Below are positions 44,162 to 53,595 of a stretch of DNA of 64,000 bases, piece by piece (position 1 is the stretch's first letter; every line of letters begins with the position of its first letter). The stretch covers positions 1,922,001 to 1,986,000 of the forward strand of contig OZ260083.1 in assembly GCA_965284435.1 (NCBI GenBank), read 5' to 3'. The position numbers were made by a program, and so were the translations under genes. Source of the stretch: CAIYZT01 sp947461435 (GTDB taxonomy: Bacteria > Pseudomonadota > Alphaproteobacteria > Rhodobacterales > Rhodobacteraceae). A model generated the notes under the pieces. The model was not told where the DNA came from, did no database searches, and saw nothing but the letters and a program-made list of their open reading frames with translations.

Positions 44162-45394
44162 TCATTCCGCGACCAACTGCAGGCTTGGCGACAGCGGCAG
44201 CACAATGCCGACGCTGGTGCCGCCGCCGATCCCCGTCGCCAGAGTACAGCGTGCCGAGATCAGACGCGCCCGAGTCTTCATATTGTCAATGCCGCTGCCA
44301 ACCCGGGTTCTCTTTTTGGTTATGCCTTTGCCATCGTCGCTTACCGCAAGCGAAATCTGCCCCGGCATGGCCGCCAGTTGCACCGAAATCCTTCCGGCTT
44401 CGGCATGGCTGACGGCGTTGTTAATCGCCTCTTGCGCGATGCGGTAAAGAGCGATGCTTACCGTCGGCTCCAGCGCGTCGAATGCCCGGCCGGAGTCATC
44501 ATTCAGGGTCCAGTTAATGTCTTGTCCCGAGTCGCGAATGGCCCTGTCCAGATGATGTTCGATGGCATGAGCAAAGCCGAACAACTGCAAAAGCGACGGC
44601 TTGGCTTGCTCAATGATTTGCCGCAAGTCCTGCATACAAAGGTGCAAGCCACGGGTGATAGGCTCTATCGCTTCGGCGGGCGCAGGGCCTTCACGTGGTA
44701 GCCGCTCCAGATGTCGGGTCAGCCGCGTTAGATCGGCCAGCGTCTGGTCGTGCAGGTCCATGCCTATACGTTGGCGCTCGCTTTCCAAAGCCTCGGTCAG
44801 CTTCAGCGCCCCAAGCCGCAAACCTTCTTCGCGCGCCCGCGCCTCGGCTTCGATGATCGCGGATCGTTGGGCCTGTTCGGCGGCGCGCAGAGCAAAGAAG
44901 TAGGGTGACAGCAGGTCGGCAATATAACGGGCAATGCCCACATCCTCCGCTGCATAGGCACCGGCGCGCTGCAACGAGGCGCTGAACGCCCCGATCACTT
45001 CGCCATGCACCATCATCGGAACATGGATGCGTGCGCGAAGGCCATGGTCGTGGATCGGTTTGTAAAACCCGCCCGCGAATTGAAAGCGCGGGTCGGAGCA
45101 GGCATCTTCGGTCAGAATATGATCGACAGCACCTTGCAGCAGCGCCCGGATCGGGCTGTTCGCAATAGGCGCCTGCGGTTGCTTGCCCCAGTCGGTTTCA
45201 ATCCCGCTTTCATAGGCCGTGTGGAATTGCCCGTCAGGGCGCAGGATGCAGACGTCCAGGTGATCATGTGGCAAGATCTGCCCGATTTCCGTCGCAATCG
45301 CCTTAATGGCAGATTGAAAGTCGAGTTGCCCTGCCAATAGGCGCGAGATGGTGAACAGATGGTTCAACAAAGCTGCTGGAGACGTTTCGACCAT
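44162..45394 (-). CDS. GAF-domain sensor histidine kinase (NarX/LiaS-like HisKA_3)
   Basis: A 410-residue, apparently cytosolic sensor. A GAF domain covers about 10-165, a coiled linker about 170-205, and the HisKA_3 box ERQRIGMDLHDQTLADLTRL carries the phosphorylated His at about 215. The ATPase domain has RIAQEAINNAVSHAEAG (N-box) and DDGKGI (G1). No transmembrane segment is visible, so the signal is intracellular or passed from the periplasmic binding protein by an unknown route. The start at 45394 follows GGGAAG. It is divergent from a ribose-type ABC operon and precedes its response regulator with a 4-nt or short gap. Confidence 0.85.
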   Translation of the reverse strand: MVETSPAALLNHLFTISRLLAGQLDFQSAIKAIATEIGQILPHDHLDVCILRPDGQFHTAYESGIETDWGKQPQAPIANSPIRALLQGAVDHILTEDACSDPRFQFAGGFYKPIHDHGLRARIHVPMMVHGEVIGAFSASLQRAGAYAAEDVGIARYIADLLSPYFFALRAAEQAQRSAIIEAEARAREEGLRLGALKLTEALESERQRIGMDLHDQTLADLTRLTRHLERLPREGPAPAEAIEPITRGLHLCMQDLRQIIEQAKPSLLQLFGFAHAIEHHLDRAIRDSGQDINWTLNDDSGRAFDALEPTVSIALYRIAQEAINNAVSHAEAGRISVQLAAMPGQISLAVSDDGKGITKKRTRVGSGIDNMKTRARLISARCTLATGIGGGTSVGIVLPLSPSLQLVAE

Positions 45395-45483
45395 CTTCCC
45401 ACTCTCCGTCAACGTGACCACCGCCGCACTGCTACCATGGCAGAGAAGGCGCGTCACACCTACAGCATCCCGCGCAAAGCACT

Positions 45484-45518
45484 TGCGGAAACCCGCAGGA
45501 TTTTGGGGAAATCCCGCA
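45484..45518. promoter_or_regulatory. Tandem inverted-repeat boxes between kinase and ABC operon
   Basis: TGCGGAAACCCGCA (45484-45497, arms TGCGG/CCGCA) and GGGGAAATCCCGCA (45505-45518) lie 21 nt apart in the 280-nt divergent region. The second box recurs with one change before the altronate dehydratase gene (53596-53609). Good candidates for response-regulator binding sites. Confidence 0.55.
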
Positions 45519-45674
45519 AACGCGCTGCCTGAAAAACCCTATACAGCGTTGGGCTTCTCACCCATCGTGGGCTTGTTGAGTGGAGGAACCTCAGCAGGAA
45601 CACAAGCGGAATTCGGTCGCCCGAGTGGGCGCCATAAAGGCTGCCATGCGTGCAGCACACTTAGGGAGAGAGAC

Positions 45675-46685
45675 ATGAATACCAGAACGATGTTGCTGGC
45701 CTCGGCCACGATCTTTGCCGTGGCCATGCCTGCCTTGGCAGAGACCTCAGCGAAAAAGATTGCCCTTTCAAACAACTATGCCGGCAACTCGTGGCGGCAG
45801 GCCATGTTGACCAGCTGGGAAAAGATCACCGGCCCGGCAGTGGCAGACGGCACCGTCGCCGCCGCCGATACCTTTACGACCGCAGAAAATCAGGCCACCG
45901 AGCAGGCTGCCCAAATCCAGAACATGATTCTCCAAGGGTATGACGCCATCGTCATCAACGCAGCCTCGCCCACCGCGCTGAACGGCGCGGTGAAAGAGGC
46001 TTGTGATGCGGGCATTACCGTTGTGTCGTTTGACGGCATTGTGACCGAACCTTGCGCCTGGCGCATCGCGGTGAACTTCAAAGAAATGGGCCGCAGTCAG
46101 GTTGAATATCTGGCAGGCGTCATGCCAGCCGGTGGCAACCTGCTCGAAATCCGCGGCCTTGCCGGGGTGTTCGTCGATGACGAAATCTCTGCCGGGATCG
46201 CCGAAGGCGTGGCGCAATTCCCGCAGTTCAAAATTGTGGGTTCGGTGCATGGCGACTGGGCGCAGGACGTGGCGCAAAAGGCCGTTGCCGGTATCTTACC
46301 GTCATTGCCAGAAATTGCCGCGGTCGTAACGCAGGGCGGTGACGGGTACGGCGCAGCGCAGGCGATTGCCACCACTGACCGGCCAATGCCGACCATCGTG
46401 ATGGGCAACCGCGAGGATGAGCTGAAGTGGTGGAAAGAGCAGAAGGACGCTAACGGCTATACCACCATGTCGGTGTCGATTGCCCCTGGTGTTTCGACGC
46501 TGGCTTTCTGGGTGGCGCAACAGATCCTGGACGGGAAAGAGGTGCCGAAAGATCTGACCGTGCCGTTCCTGCGCATCGATCAGGATAACCTTGAGGCCAA
46601 TCTCGCCAATACCCAGGCCGGAGGCGTTGCCAACGTCGAATACAGCCAGGCCGACGCGATCGCGGTGATTGACGCCACCAAGTAA
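45675..46685 (+). CDS. Ribose-type sugar ABC transporter substrate-binding protein
   Basis: A 336-residue periplasmic protein with a signal peptide (MNTRTMLLASATIFAVAMPALA). The body follows the RbsB/LacI-like two-lobe fold: KKIALSNNYAGNSWRQAM, AQIQNMILQGYDAIVINAASP, ITVVSFDGIV and AAVVTQGGDGYGAAQAI. The long open frame starting at 45348 is ignored because a signal peptide and GGGAGAGAGAC site mark 45675. First gene of an operon of one ATPase, two permeases and a lactonase, divergent from the GAF kinase/NarL pair. Confidence 0.88.
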   Translation: MNTRTMLLASATIFAVAMPALAETSAKKIALSNNYAGNSWRQAMLTSWEKITGPAVADGTVAAADTFTTAENQATEQAAQIQNMILQGYDAIVINAASPTALNGAVKEACDAGITVVSFDGIVTEPCAWRIAVNFKEMGRSQVEYLAGVMPAGGNLLEIRGLAGVFVDDEISAGIAEGVAQFPQFKIVGSVHGDWAQDVAQKAVAGILPSLPEIAAVVTQGGDGYGAAQAIATTDRPMPTIVMGNREDELKWWKEQKDANGYTTMSVSIAPGVSTLAFWVAQQILDGKEVPKDLTVPFLRIDQDNLEANLANTQAGGVANVEYSQADAIAVIDATK

Positions 46686-46694
46686 CGCCATCCC

Positions 46695-46755
46695 TGCCAG
46701 CGCGCCTTGAAGTGCTGGCAACCAGACCTGCCCCGTGCCTCCCTTGGGGCAGGTC
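46695..46755 (+). terminator. Two consecutive hairpins inside the ABC operon
   Basis: TGCCAGC/GCTGGCA (46695-46720) and a perfect 10-bp stem GACCTGCCCC/GGGGCAGGTC (46725-46755), no T-run. Placed between binding protein and ATPase, they probably protect the upstream mRNA or reduce downstream expression. Confidence 0.55.
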
Positions 46756-46787
46756 GCCTGCACCCTTCCGTACACTGGAAAGCCGCT

Positions 46788-48239
46788 TTGCCCCTGTCAC
46801 ATCCCTCCGCCGTGTTGGAAGTCGCCAATGCCACCGTGCGTTTTGGCGAGGTGCGCGCGTTGGACGGTGTGTCACTGGCGATAATGCCAGGCGAGTGTAT
46901 TGGTCTTGTGGGCCATAACGGCGCGGGCAAATCCACCATCGTCGCTGTGATCAATGGCGGCCTAACCCCACATCAGGGCGAGATTTTCAGCGACAGCACG
47001 CGGTTGGCCCCCTATGGAATTGGCGTGGCGCGCAGTCGCGGCGTGCGCTGCGTGTTTCAGGAACTGTCGCTTTGCCCGAACCTTTCCATCGTCGAAAACA
47101 CCCGCATCATGCACCGCAACTTGGGCGGTTTCGGCTGGCGTGCCCGGGCGCGAGGGATCATTGCGGCCAGCCTTGATGCAGTGTTTCCGGGCCATGGCAT
47201 CGACGTCGGCGGCCCCGTCGGTGCGCTGTCGATTGCGCAGCGCCAGATGGTAGAAATAGCGATGGCGTTTTCCGATTCAGGCCAGCCGCCGCGCCTTGTG
47301 ATTCTGGACGAGCCCACGTCATCGCTTGATGCGGGGCTTGCAGCGCAGCTTTTGGCGCATGTCCGCCGCTTTGTGGCAACCGGCGGTGCGGTGATCCTGA
47401 TATCCCATATGCTGAACGAAATTCTCGAAACGGCCAGTCGCGTCGTGGTGATGAAAGACGGCAAGATCGTTGCTGAACGGGGTTCGGGCGGCTTTGATCA
47501 CGCCGGACTGGTCGAGGCGATGGGCAGCGCTGTCGCGCATCAGGCCGCCGCCCGGCACAGCCACGCTGCCACTGAACCAGTGTTGGAGTTGAGCCTGCCG
47601 AAAGGTCAGCCATTCCGCGCCTGCAAAGGCGAGGTCGTCGGCCTGGCCGGTCTTGGCGGCCACGGCCAGACCCGGATGCTGCTGGCGCTGTTTGATCACC
47701 ACAGCCCGCAGTGGTGGCCCCGCCGCGATCCTGCCGTCACCTTCGTCGCCGGCGACCGGCGCGAGAACGGCATTTTCGATTTGTGGAGCATTCTGAAGAA
47801 TATGACCGTGGCTTCGCTGGGTGATCTGTCGCGTCGGGGTCTGCTGCAGGATGCCGCCGAGGCCGGGCGCGGCGCAGACTGGAAAGCGCGCATTGAAATC
47901 CGCACACCCGACATGGAAAATCCGATTCTGTCTCTGTCGGGGGGCAATCAGCAAAAGGTGCTGTTTGCCCGCGCCTTGTCAACGCGTGCCCCGGTTGTGC
48001 TGATGGATGATCCGATGCGCGGTGTCGATGTTGGCACCAAGCAAGAGGTCTACGGCATGATCCGCGCCGAGGCCGAAGCGGGCCGCACCTTTGTATGGTA
48101 TTCAACCGAAATGGAAGAAATGCAGCTTTGTGACCGCGTTTATGTGTTTCGCAACGGGGCCATCGTTGCGGAACTTGTGGGTGATGCGATCAGCGAGCAA
48201 GACATCCTGCGTGCCTCGTTCGAAGGAGCGGCGGCATGA
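46788..48239 (+). CDS. Ribose-type sugar ABC transporter ATPase (double domain)
   Basis: About 483 residues with two nucleotide-binding halves, as in RbsA. The first half has Walker A GLVGHNGAGKST, signature LSIAQRQMVEIAMAF and Walker B LVILDEPTSSLD. The second has the usual degenerate Walker A (GLAGLGGHGQTRML), a strong signature LSGGNQQKVLFARAL and Walker B VVLMDDPMRGVD. The start is uncertain: TTG at 46788 with GGAAAG upstream is chosen, GTG at 46812 is possible, and the ATG at 46707 lies inside a hairpin and is unlikely. Overlaps the first permease by 4 nt. Confidence 0.88.
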   Translation: MPLSHPSAVLEVANATVRFGEVRALDGVSLAIMPGECIGLVGHNGAGKSTIVAVINGGLTPHQGEIFSDSTRLAPYGIGVARSRGVRCVFQELSLCPNLSIVENTRIMHRNLGGFGWRARARGIIAASLDAVFPGHGIDVGGPVGALSIAQRQMVEIAMAFSDSGQPPRLVILDEPTSSLDAGLAAQLLAHVRRFVATGGAVILISHMLNEILETASRVVVMKDGKIVAERGSGGFDHAGLVEAMGSAVAHQAAARHSHAATEPVLELSLPKGQPFRACKGEVVGLAGLGGHGQTRMLLALFDHHSPQWWPRRDPAVTFVAGDRRENGIFDLWSILKNMTVASLGDLSRRGLLQDAAEAGRGADWKARIEIRTPDMENPILSLSGGNQQKVLFARALSTRAPVVLMDDPMRGVDVGTKQEVYGMIRAEAEAGRTFVWYSTEMEEMQLCDRVYVFRNGAIVAELVGDAISEQDILRASFEGAAA

Positions 48240-49177
48240 GAATTTCAACCGACACTCTGCGACTTGCTGTCCCGGTTGTGTCGCTCTTGCTGCTGTTGGC
48301 GGGCGTGTTCTATCTGCAACCCCGCGCCATGAGCTATACCGGGCTGAACCTGTTGTTCAATCTTGCCGTGCCGATTGCGCTGGCCACGATCGCGCAGATG
48401 CTGATCATGGCGGTGAACGATCTGGACCTGTCGATGGGAACCTTTGTCAGCTTTGTTGCCTGCGTTGCCGCGACATATCTGCATGAAACGCCGTTGCTGG
48501 GGGCCGCGATCTTGTTGGCTGCCATTGCGGCCTATGCGGTGATGGGTGTCATCATCTATCTGCGGGATCTGCCGTCCATCGTGGTTACGCTTGGGATGAG
48601 CTTTGTCTGGGCCGGTCTTGCCGTGCTGATCCTCCCCGCGCCCGGTGGAACAGCGCCTGAATGGGCACGCGCCGCTATGATCTCAAAACCGCCGCTGATG
48701 CCGATGGCGATTGTCGCCAGCGCGGTGCTGGCGGTGTTTGCGCACCTGTTGATCATGCGATCCTCTTTTGGGGTGCTGATCCGTGGGGTCGGGGGCAATC
48801 AACGTTCGGTGCTGCGCGCTGGATGGCCGATTGTTGCCGCGCGGGCTGGGGCCTATGCCCTAGCCGCCACTTTTGCCGTTGCTGCAGGAATCTGCCTTGT
48901 CGGGCTAACAACCAGTGCCGACGCCAATATCGCCTTGCGCTATACGTTGTTGTCGATTGCCGGTGTCATCCTTGGTGGCGGCGAATTCACCGGGGGGCGC
49001 ATCTCGCCCATCGGGGCCGTGATCGGCGCGCTGACATTGACGCTGGCAGGGTCATTCCTGTCATTCTTGCGCATCTCTCCAGATTGGCAGATCGGCGCGC
49101 AAGGTGCGATCCTGATCATCGTGCTTGCCTTGCGGTTGTTGCTGAACCGGCTGGAAAGCAAAGGTGATATGGCATGA
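48236..49177 (+). CDS. Ribose-type sugar ABC transporter permease 1
   Basis: A 313-residue RbsC-like protein with eight to ten hydrophobic segments. It contains MAVNDLDLSMGTFVSFVACVAA and the conserved GVGGNQRSVLRAGWPIVAARAGAYALAA, matching the cytoplasmic loop that contacts the ATPase. The start overlaps the ATPase stop and the stop overlaps the next permease start (both 4 nt). Two distinct permeases suggest a heterodimeric channel rather than the homodimer typical of ribose systems. Confidence 0.87.
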   Translation: MRISTDTLRLAVPVVSLLLLLAGVFYLQPRAMSYTGLNLLFNLAVPIALATIAQMLIMAVNDLDLSMGTFVSFVACVAATYLHETPLLGAAILLAAIAAYAVMGVIIYLRDLPSIVVTLGMSFVWAGLAVLILPAPGGTAPEWARAAMISKPPLMPMAIVASAVLAVFAHLLIMRSSFGVLIRGVGGNQRSVLRAGWPIVAARAGAYALAATFAVAAGICLVGLTTSADANIALRYTLLSIAGVILGGGEFTGGRISPIGAVIGALTLTLAGSFLSFLRISPDWQIGAQGAILIIVLALRLLLNRLESKGDMA

Positions 49178-50115
49178 AAGCGCTTCTTGCAAAGCCGTGG
49201 ATATGGTCTTTCATCGCAGCGCTGTCGGTGTGGCTGGCGACTATTGCTGTTACGCGCGGGGCGTCCACGGTGGGGCTGTCGCAGGCGGCACTGACCTTCG
49301 CCGCGTTCTCGGTGCTGGTTGGCATTGGCCAGATGTTCGTGATCACGCTTGGCCCCGGCAATATCGACCTGTCTGTGCCTGCCACGATGACGTTGGCCGG
49401 AACCGTGACGCTGAAATACATGGATGGCCAGAACGGACTGATCTTGCAGGGCTTGGGCATTGCCATCATGGTCGGGGTCAGCGTCGGTGTGTTGAACTAC
49501 GCGCTGATCAAGGCGCTGCGCATTCCGCCAATCATCGCCACCCTGTCAATGAGCTTTATCGTGCAATCCGCCGCGATCTGGACCAACCGCGGGCTGCGGA
49601 TCAAGCCGCCGCAGGTGTTGGCTGATTTCACAACGTTGACCAGCTTTGGCATTCCCAACATCGCCTTGATTGCGTTGCTGATTTCAATCTTGGCTTGGGT
49701 TTTGCTGCACCGCACACCCTATGGTCGCTGGATCGCCGCCATTGGCCAAAGCCTGCCTGCCGCGCGGATGGCGGGCATCGCGGTTGATGGCTGCCGCTTT
49801 GTAACCTACCTGCTCTGCGCGGTGCTGGCTGCCATCTGTGGTTACCTGCTCGCCTGTTTCTCGGGCGGGGCAGCGCTGAATATGGGCACCGAGTACCTGC
49901 TGATGTCGATTGCCGTTGTGGTGATCGGGGGAACCGCCGTCGCAGGGGGCGACAGCAATGTGCCGGGCATCTGGGGCGCCTCGCTGTTTATGTTTCTGGT
50001 CGTGTCTATGCTGAACACCTACGGCCTTGGGGCTGGGGTGCGGCTGATCATGACCGGAGTTATCATCATCACCGTGATCCTGCTGGCCAGTGGCCGCAAA
50101 GCTGGCACACGCTAG
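49174..50115 (+). CDS. Ribose-type sugar ABC transporter permease 2
   Basis: A 313-residue RbsC-like membrane protein. It carries FVITLGPGNIDLSVPATMTLAGTVTL, the family loop AIGQSLPAARMAGIAVDGCRFVTYLL and VIGGTAVAGGDSNVPGIWGASLF. It is the partner of the preceding permease. Fourteen nucleotides separate it from the SMP-30 lactonase gene, which closes the operon. Confidence 0.87.
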   Translation: MKALLAKPWIWSFIAALSVWLATIAVTRGASTVGLSQAALTFAAFSVLVGIGQMFVITLGPGNIDLSVPATMTLAGTVTLKYMDGQNGLILQGLGIAIMVGVSVGVLNYALIKALRIPPIIATLSMSFIVQSAAIWTNRGLRIKPPQVLADFTTLTSFGIPNIALIALLISILAWVLLHRTPYGRWIAAIGQSLPAARMAGIAVDGCRFVTYLLCAVLAAICGYLLACFSGGAALNMGTEYLLMSIAVVVIGGTAVAGGDSNVPGIWGASLFMFLVVSMLNTYGLGAGVRLIMTGVIIITVILLASGRKAGTR

Positions 50116-50129
50116 GACAAGGTATTGCC

Positions 50130-51050
50130 ATGACTGCCCCGCTGTATCAGATCGACGACCCGACTTTTTTGCAATTCATCGTGAAGTCTGCGGGGCTGGA
50201 TGTGCTGTATACGGGGTGCCGTTGGGCCGAGGGTCCGGTGTGGTTTGATGATATGCAATGCCTGCTGTGGAGCGATATTCCCAACCAACGCATCCTACGA
50301 TGGGCGGCGGATTCTGCGGGGGGGGGCAGCGTGACGACCTTTCGGCAGCCCTCCAATTTCTCGAACGGTCAGACGCGTGACCGGCAAGGCCGCCTTGTCA
50401 CCTGCGAACATGGGCTGCGCCGTGTCAGCCGCACCGAAGCCTGCGGCAGCGTCACAGTGTTGGCCGACAGATTTCAAGGCAAGTGGTTGAATTCGCCCAA
50501 TGATGTAGTGGTACATTCGGATGGCAGCATCTGGTTCACCGACCCGACCTATGGCATCTTGTCTGACTACGAAGGCTATCGCGCCGCGCCCGAGCAGCCC
50601 GTACATGGCGTTTACCGAGTTGACAGCATCAGCGGCGACATCAGCCTCGTGGCCGATGATTTTTGCCAACCCAACGGGCTGGCTTTTTCGCCTGATGAAC
50701 ATACGCTTTACATTGCTGACTCCGGGGCGAGCCACGATGGCAGCAAACCCCGCCACATCCGCGCCTTTGATGTGCAGGACGGCAAGCTGACCCACGACCG
50801 AGTGTTCGCTGTGATCGATGCCGGCATCCCTGATGGTATCCGCACCGATCTTGCGGGCAATTTGTGGTCTTCTGCGGCGGACGGCGTGCATTGCTTTGCA
50901 CCTGACGGACACCGATTGGGTAAAATTCTGGTTCCCGAGCCTGTGGCCAACCTGACCTTCGGCGGACCGCGCCGCAACCGGCTGTTCATCACTGCCACAA
51001 CGTCGCTTTACGCAATCTATCTTACCACCACTGGCGCGCAGCAGCCCTAG
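50130..51050 (+). CDS. SMP-30/gluconolactonase-like sugar lactonase
   Basis: A 306-residue six-bladed propeller hydrolase. Metal ligands are visible in GCRWAEGPVWF (Glu), WLNSPNDVVVHSDGSIWFTDPTYG (Asn) and LAFSPDEHTLYIADSG (Asp). Family members open aldonolactones formed when sugars are oxidised at C1. Linked with a sugar importer and, through a shared promoter box, with an altronate dehydratase-type gene, it fits a non-phosphorylative sugar oxidation route. Confidence 0.88.
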   Translation: MTAPLYQIDDPTFLQFIVKSAGLDVLYTGCRWAEGPVWFDDMQCLLWSDIPNQRILRWAADSAGGGSVTTFRQPSNFSNGQTRDRQGRLVTCEHGLRRVSRTEACGSVTVLADRFQGKWLNSPNDVVVHSDGSIWFTDPTYGILSDYEGYRAAPEQPVHGVYRVDSISGDISLVADDFCQPNGLAFSPDEHTLYIADSGASHDGSKPRHIRAFDVQDGKLTHDRVFAVIDAGIPDGIRTDLAGNLWSSAADGVHCFAPDGHRLGKILVPEPVANLTFGGPRRNRLFITATTSLYAIYLTTTGAQQP

Positions 51051-51146
51051 AACTGTCAGATTTTGATACAATCAGCGGCATCGACAAGCGCGTTCGAGCG
51101 TGAGCGAGAGGCAGAGGTTTTCAATTCTAACCAAGCCTGACACACT

Positions 51147-52010
51147 TCAGGCACGACCAAGGCGGGCACTGATCACGCCGGCCAATACGATCAACCCCGC
51201 CCCCAGCAGCATTGCCGGGCGCGGGGTATCTGCGAAAAACACCGCGCCGAACACGATAGCCCAGATCAGCAGCGAGTATTGATAGGGCATCACCACTGCC
51301 GCTTGGGCATGTTTGAACGACCGGTTCACCAGAATATGCGCAGCCATCGCCGCCACGCCCAGCAGGCAAAGCGCCGCAAAATCGCGTGGCGGTGTCGTTA
51401 CCCAAGCGCCCGGCGTGAAAGCAATGATCGCACCCGAAGCGATGAGCGCCCCGACAATCTGCCAAGCCACGAGCACCGTGTCAGGCGTGCCGTGCAGCTT
51501 GCGCCCCAGCAGCATCGCTCCGGCGAAGGCCGCACTTCCCAGCAGTGCGATTCCGGCAGCAGGCGTCAGGCTGGCCTGCGACGGGGCCATGGCGATGGCG
51601 ACGCCGACAAAGCCTAAACCGATCGCAGCCCAAACCCTGCGGCTGACCCGCTCGCCCAACACTAGCGGTGCCAGTGCCGCGACATAGATTGGCGCAGCCA
51701 GCCAAAAAGTCACCACATCGGCCAGCGGCAGATAGGCGACGGCGGCATAGAACCCCAGCCCTTCAACGGCCAACAGCCCGGCGCGCAGCGATTGCAAGGC
51801 AGGTCGATCCACCCGCCACAACTGGCCCAGACCGTCACGCACTAGAAATGGCATCAGCACAACCAGCGCCGAAAGGCTGCGGATCACCATCAATTGCGCC
51901 ACCGAATAGCTGCCCATCAGCCATTTCCCCATGACGTCATTCAACGAAAACATAAACATGCCTGCAAGCATAAAGCCGATGCCGACACGCGCATTTTCAC
52001 GAAACTGCAT
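51147..52010 (-). CDS. EamA/DMT family transporter
   Basis: A 287-residue membrane protein with ten hydrophobic segments arranged as two EamA repeats (about 12-140 and 150-283), for example FSLNDVMGKWLMGSYSVAQLMVIRSLSALVV. Such proteins export metabolites, often amino acids or sugars. It begins 4 nt after the altronate dehydratase-type gene, so the two form an operon; export or uptake of a sugar acid is possible but unproven. Confidence 0.83.
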   Translation of the reverse strand: MQFRENARVGIGFMLAGMFMFSLNDVMGKWLMGSYSVAQLMVIRSLSALVVLMPFLVRDGLGQLWRVDRPALQSLRAGLLAVEGLGFYAAVAYLPLADVVTFWLAAPIYVAALAPLVLGERVSRRVWAAIGLGFVGVAIAMAPSQASLTPAAGIALLGSAAFAGAMLLGRKLHGTPDTVLVAWQIVGALIASGAIIAFTPGAWVTTPPRDFAALCLLGVAAMAAHILVNRSFKHAQAAVVMPYQYSLLIWAIVFGAVFFADTPRPAMLLGAGLIVLAGVISARLGRA

Positions 52011-52014
52011 GCAC

Positions 52015-53532
52015 TTACATCACAGCGCCGATTTGCCACGGCACGAATTCTGAACCGCCAAACCCCAGTTCTTCTGACTTGGTTAGCTTGCCAGAGGCGA
52101 CCGCCACAAAGGCCTCGAAAATCTCGCGTCCCTTGTCGGCAATACTGACACCAGAGGTGATGACGTCGCCGCAGTTGATGTCCATATCTTCGGACATGTG
52201 GTTGTGCATTTCGGTATTGGTCGCCAGTTTCAGTCCCGGAGAAGGTTTGAAGCCTGAAACTGATCCCCGCCCCGTCGTAAAGGCGATCAGGTTGGCACCA
52301 CTGGCAATCTGCCCCGTGACCGAGGCAGGATCGTAGCCGGGGCTATCCATATACGTAAATCCAGGCGTTGTGATCGGTTGGGCGTATTCGTAAAATCCGA
52401 CCATCGGCGCTGTGCCGCCCTTGGCGACGGCACCCAGTGATTTCTCTAGAATGGTGGTCAGCCCGCCACGTTTATTGCCGGGCGAAGGGTTGTTGTCCAT
52501 CTCGCCGCCATTGCGGGCGGTGTAGTTTTCCCACCACTTGATCCGCGCGATCATCGCCTCGGCAATCGCGGGGGTTGCGGCGCGGCGGGTCAGCAGATGT
52601 TCGGCTCCGTAAATCTCTGGCGTCTCTGACAGGATCGTGGTGCCGCCGTGTTGCACCAGCAGGTCCGACGCCGCACCCAATGCTGGGTTGGCGGTGATAC
52701 CGGAATAGCCATCCGAACCACCGCATTGCAGACCGACCACGATATGCTTCAGCGGAGCGGGCTGCCGCGTCACCTTATTGGCAACCTCTGCCATCTCGCG
52801 CAATTCGCGCAGTGCGGCTTCGATCGTCCGCCGTGTGCCGCCTTCTTGCTGAATGGTCATATAGCGGAAATTGTTGTCCTGCCGCAGCCGTCCTGCGCCG
52901 ACCAACGCGGGCACCTGCATTGCTTCGCACCCCAGACCGATCAGCAATATCCCGCCAAAGTTGGCATGCTGCGCATAGCCCTGCAGCGTGCGAAACAACA
53001 GTTGATAGCCTTCGCCCTTCATGTCCATCGCACAGCCTGACCCGTGCACGATCGGCACGATGCCATCAATGTTTTCGAGACTTTGGAACCATGGATCGCG
53101 TTCTGCCGCTTCGCCCACCAGTTTGGCCACCGTGGCCGAACAGTTGACTGTCGTCAGTACCCCCAGATAATTGCGAGTCCCCACTTTACCATCGGCGCGA
53201 TGATAGCCATCAAAGGTGCGGGTCTGCTCTAGGGTCGGCAACGGTGCATTTGCCTGCGCCATTGCATAATCCTGAGTGTGCTCTCCCATTCCAAGATTAT
53301 GGGTGTGAACATGGCTGCCCTGCGAAATTGGCTCAAGTGCTTGTCCTATGATCTGACCATAGCGCAGTAACTTGTCGCCAGCCGCGAAATCGGCGAGCGC
53401 GAACTTGTGACCGCGTTTGACTGGCGTTACCAAAGTTAAAGCATGTTCGGGTAAGACCGCGCCTGCCTCAAGGTCTTGCAGCGCGATCGCCACTGAATCA
53501 TCTGGGTGCAAACGGATGCTGGAAGCGGTCAC
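52015..53532 (-). CDS. UxaA-family (altronate/galactarate) dehydratase
   Basis: A 505-residue sugar-acid dehydratase. The N-terminal SAF domain covers about 1-95 (IRLHPDDSVAIALQDLEAGAVL). The catalytic part has YHRADGKVGTRNYLGVLTTVNCSATV, VHGSGCAMDMKGEGY, GLQCGGSDGYSGITANPALG and INCGDVITSG, whose cysteines suit an Fe-dependent active centre. It converts altronate or a similar hexarate/aldonate to a 2-keto-3-deoxy acid. No kinase or aldolase for the product is adjacent. A response-regulator-like box lies 64 nt upstream. Confidence 0.88.
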   Translation of the reverse strand: MTASSIRLHPDDSVAIALQDLEAGAVLPEHALTLVTPVKRGHKFALADFAAGDKLLRYGQIIGQALEPISQGSHVHTHNLGMGEHTQDYAMAQANAPLPTLEQTRTFDGYHRADGKVGTRNYLGVLTTVNCSATVAKLVGEAAERDPWFQSLENIDGIVPIVHGSGCAMDMKGEGYQLLFRTLQGYAQHANFGGILLIGLGCEAMQVPALVGAGRLRQDNNFRYMTIQQEGGTRRTIEAALRELREMAEVANKVTRQPAPLKHIVVGLQCGGSDGYSGITANPALGAASDLLVQHGGTTILSETPEIYGAEHLLTRRAATPAIAEAMIARIKWWENYTARNGGEMDNNPSPGNKRGGLTTILEKSLGAVAKGGTAPMVGFYEYAQPITTPGFTYMDSPGYDPASVTGQIASGANLIAFTTGRGSVSGFKPSPGLKLATNTEMHNHMSEDMDINCGDVITSGVSIADKGREIFEAFVAVASGKLTKSEELGFGGSEFVPWQIGAVM

Positions 53533-53595
53533 GACAGTCTCCTTAATTACGCGTAAAAATTAACACGTAGGCTTTAACATAGCAAAGCAGGATCC

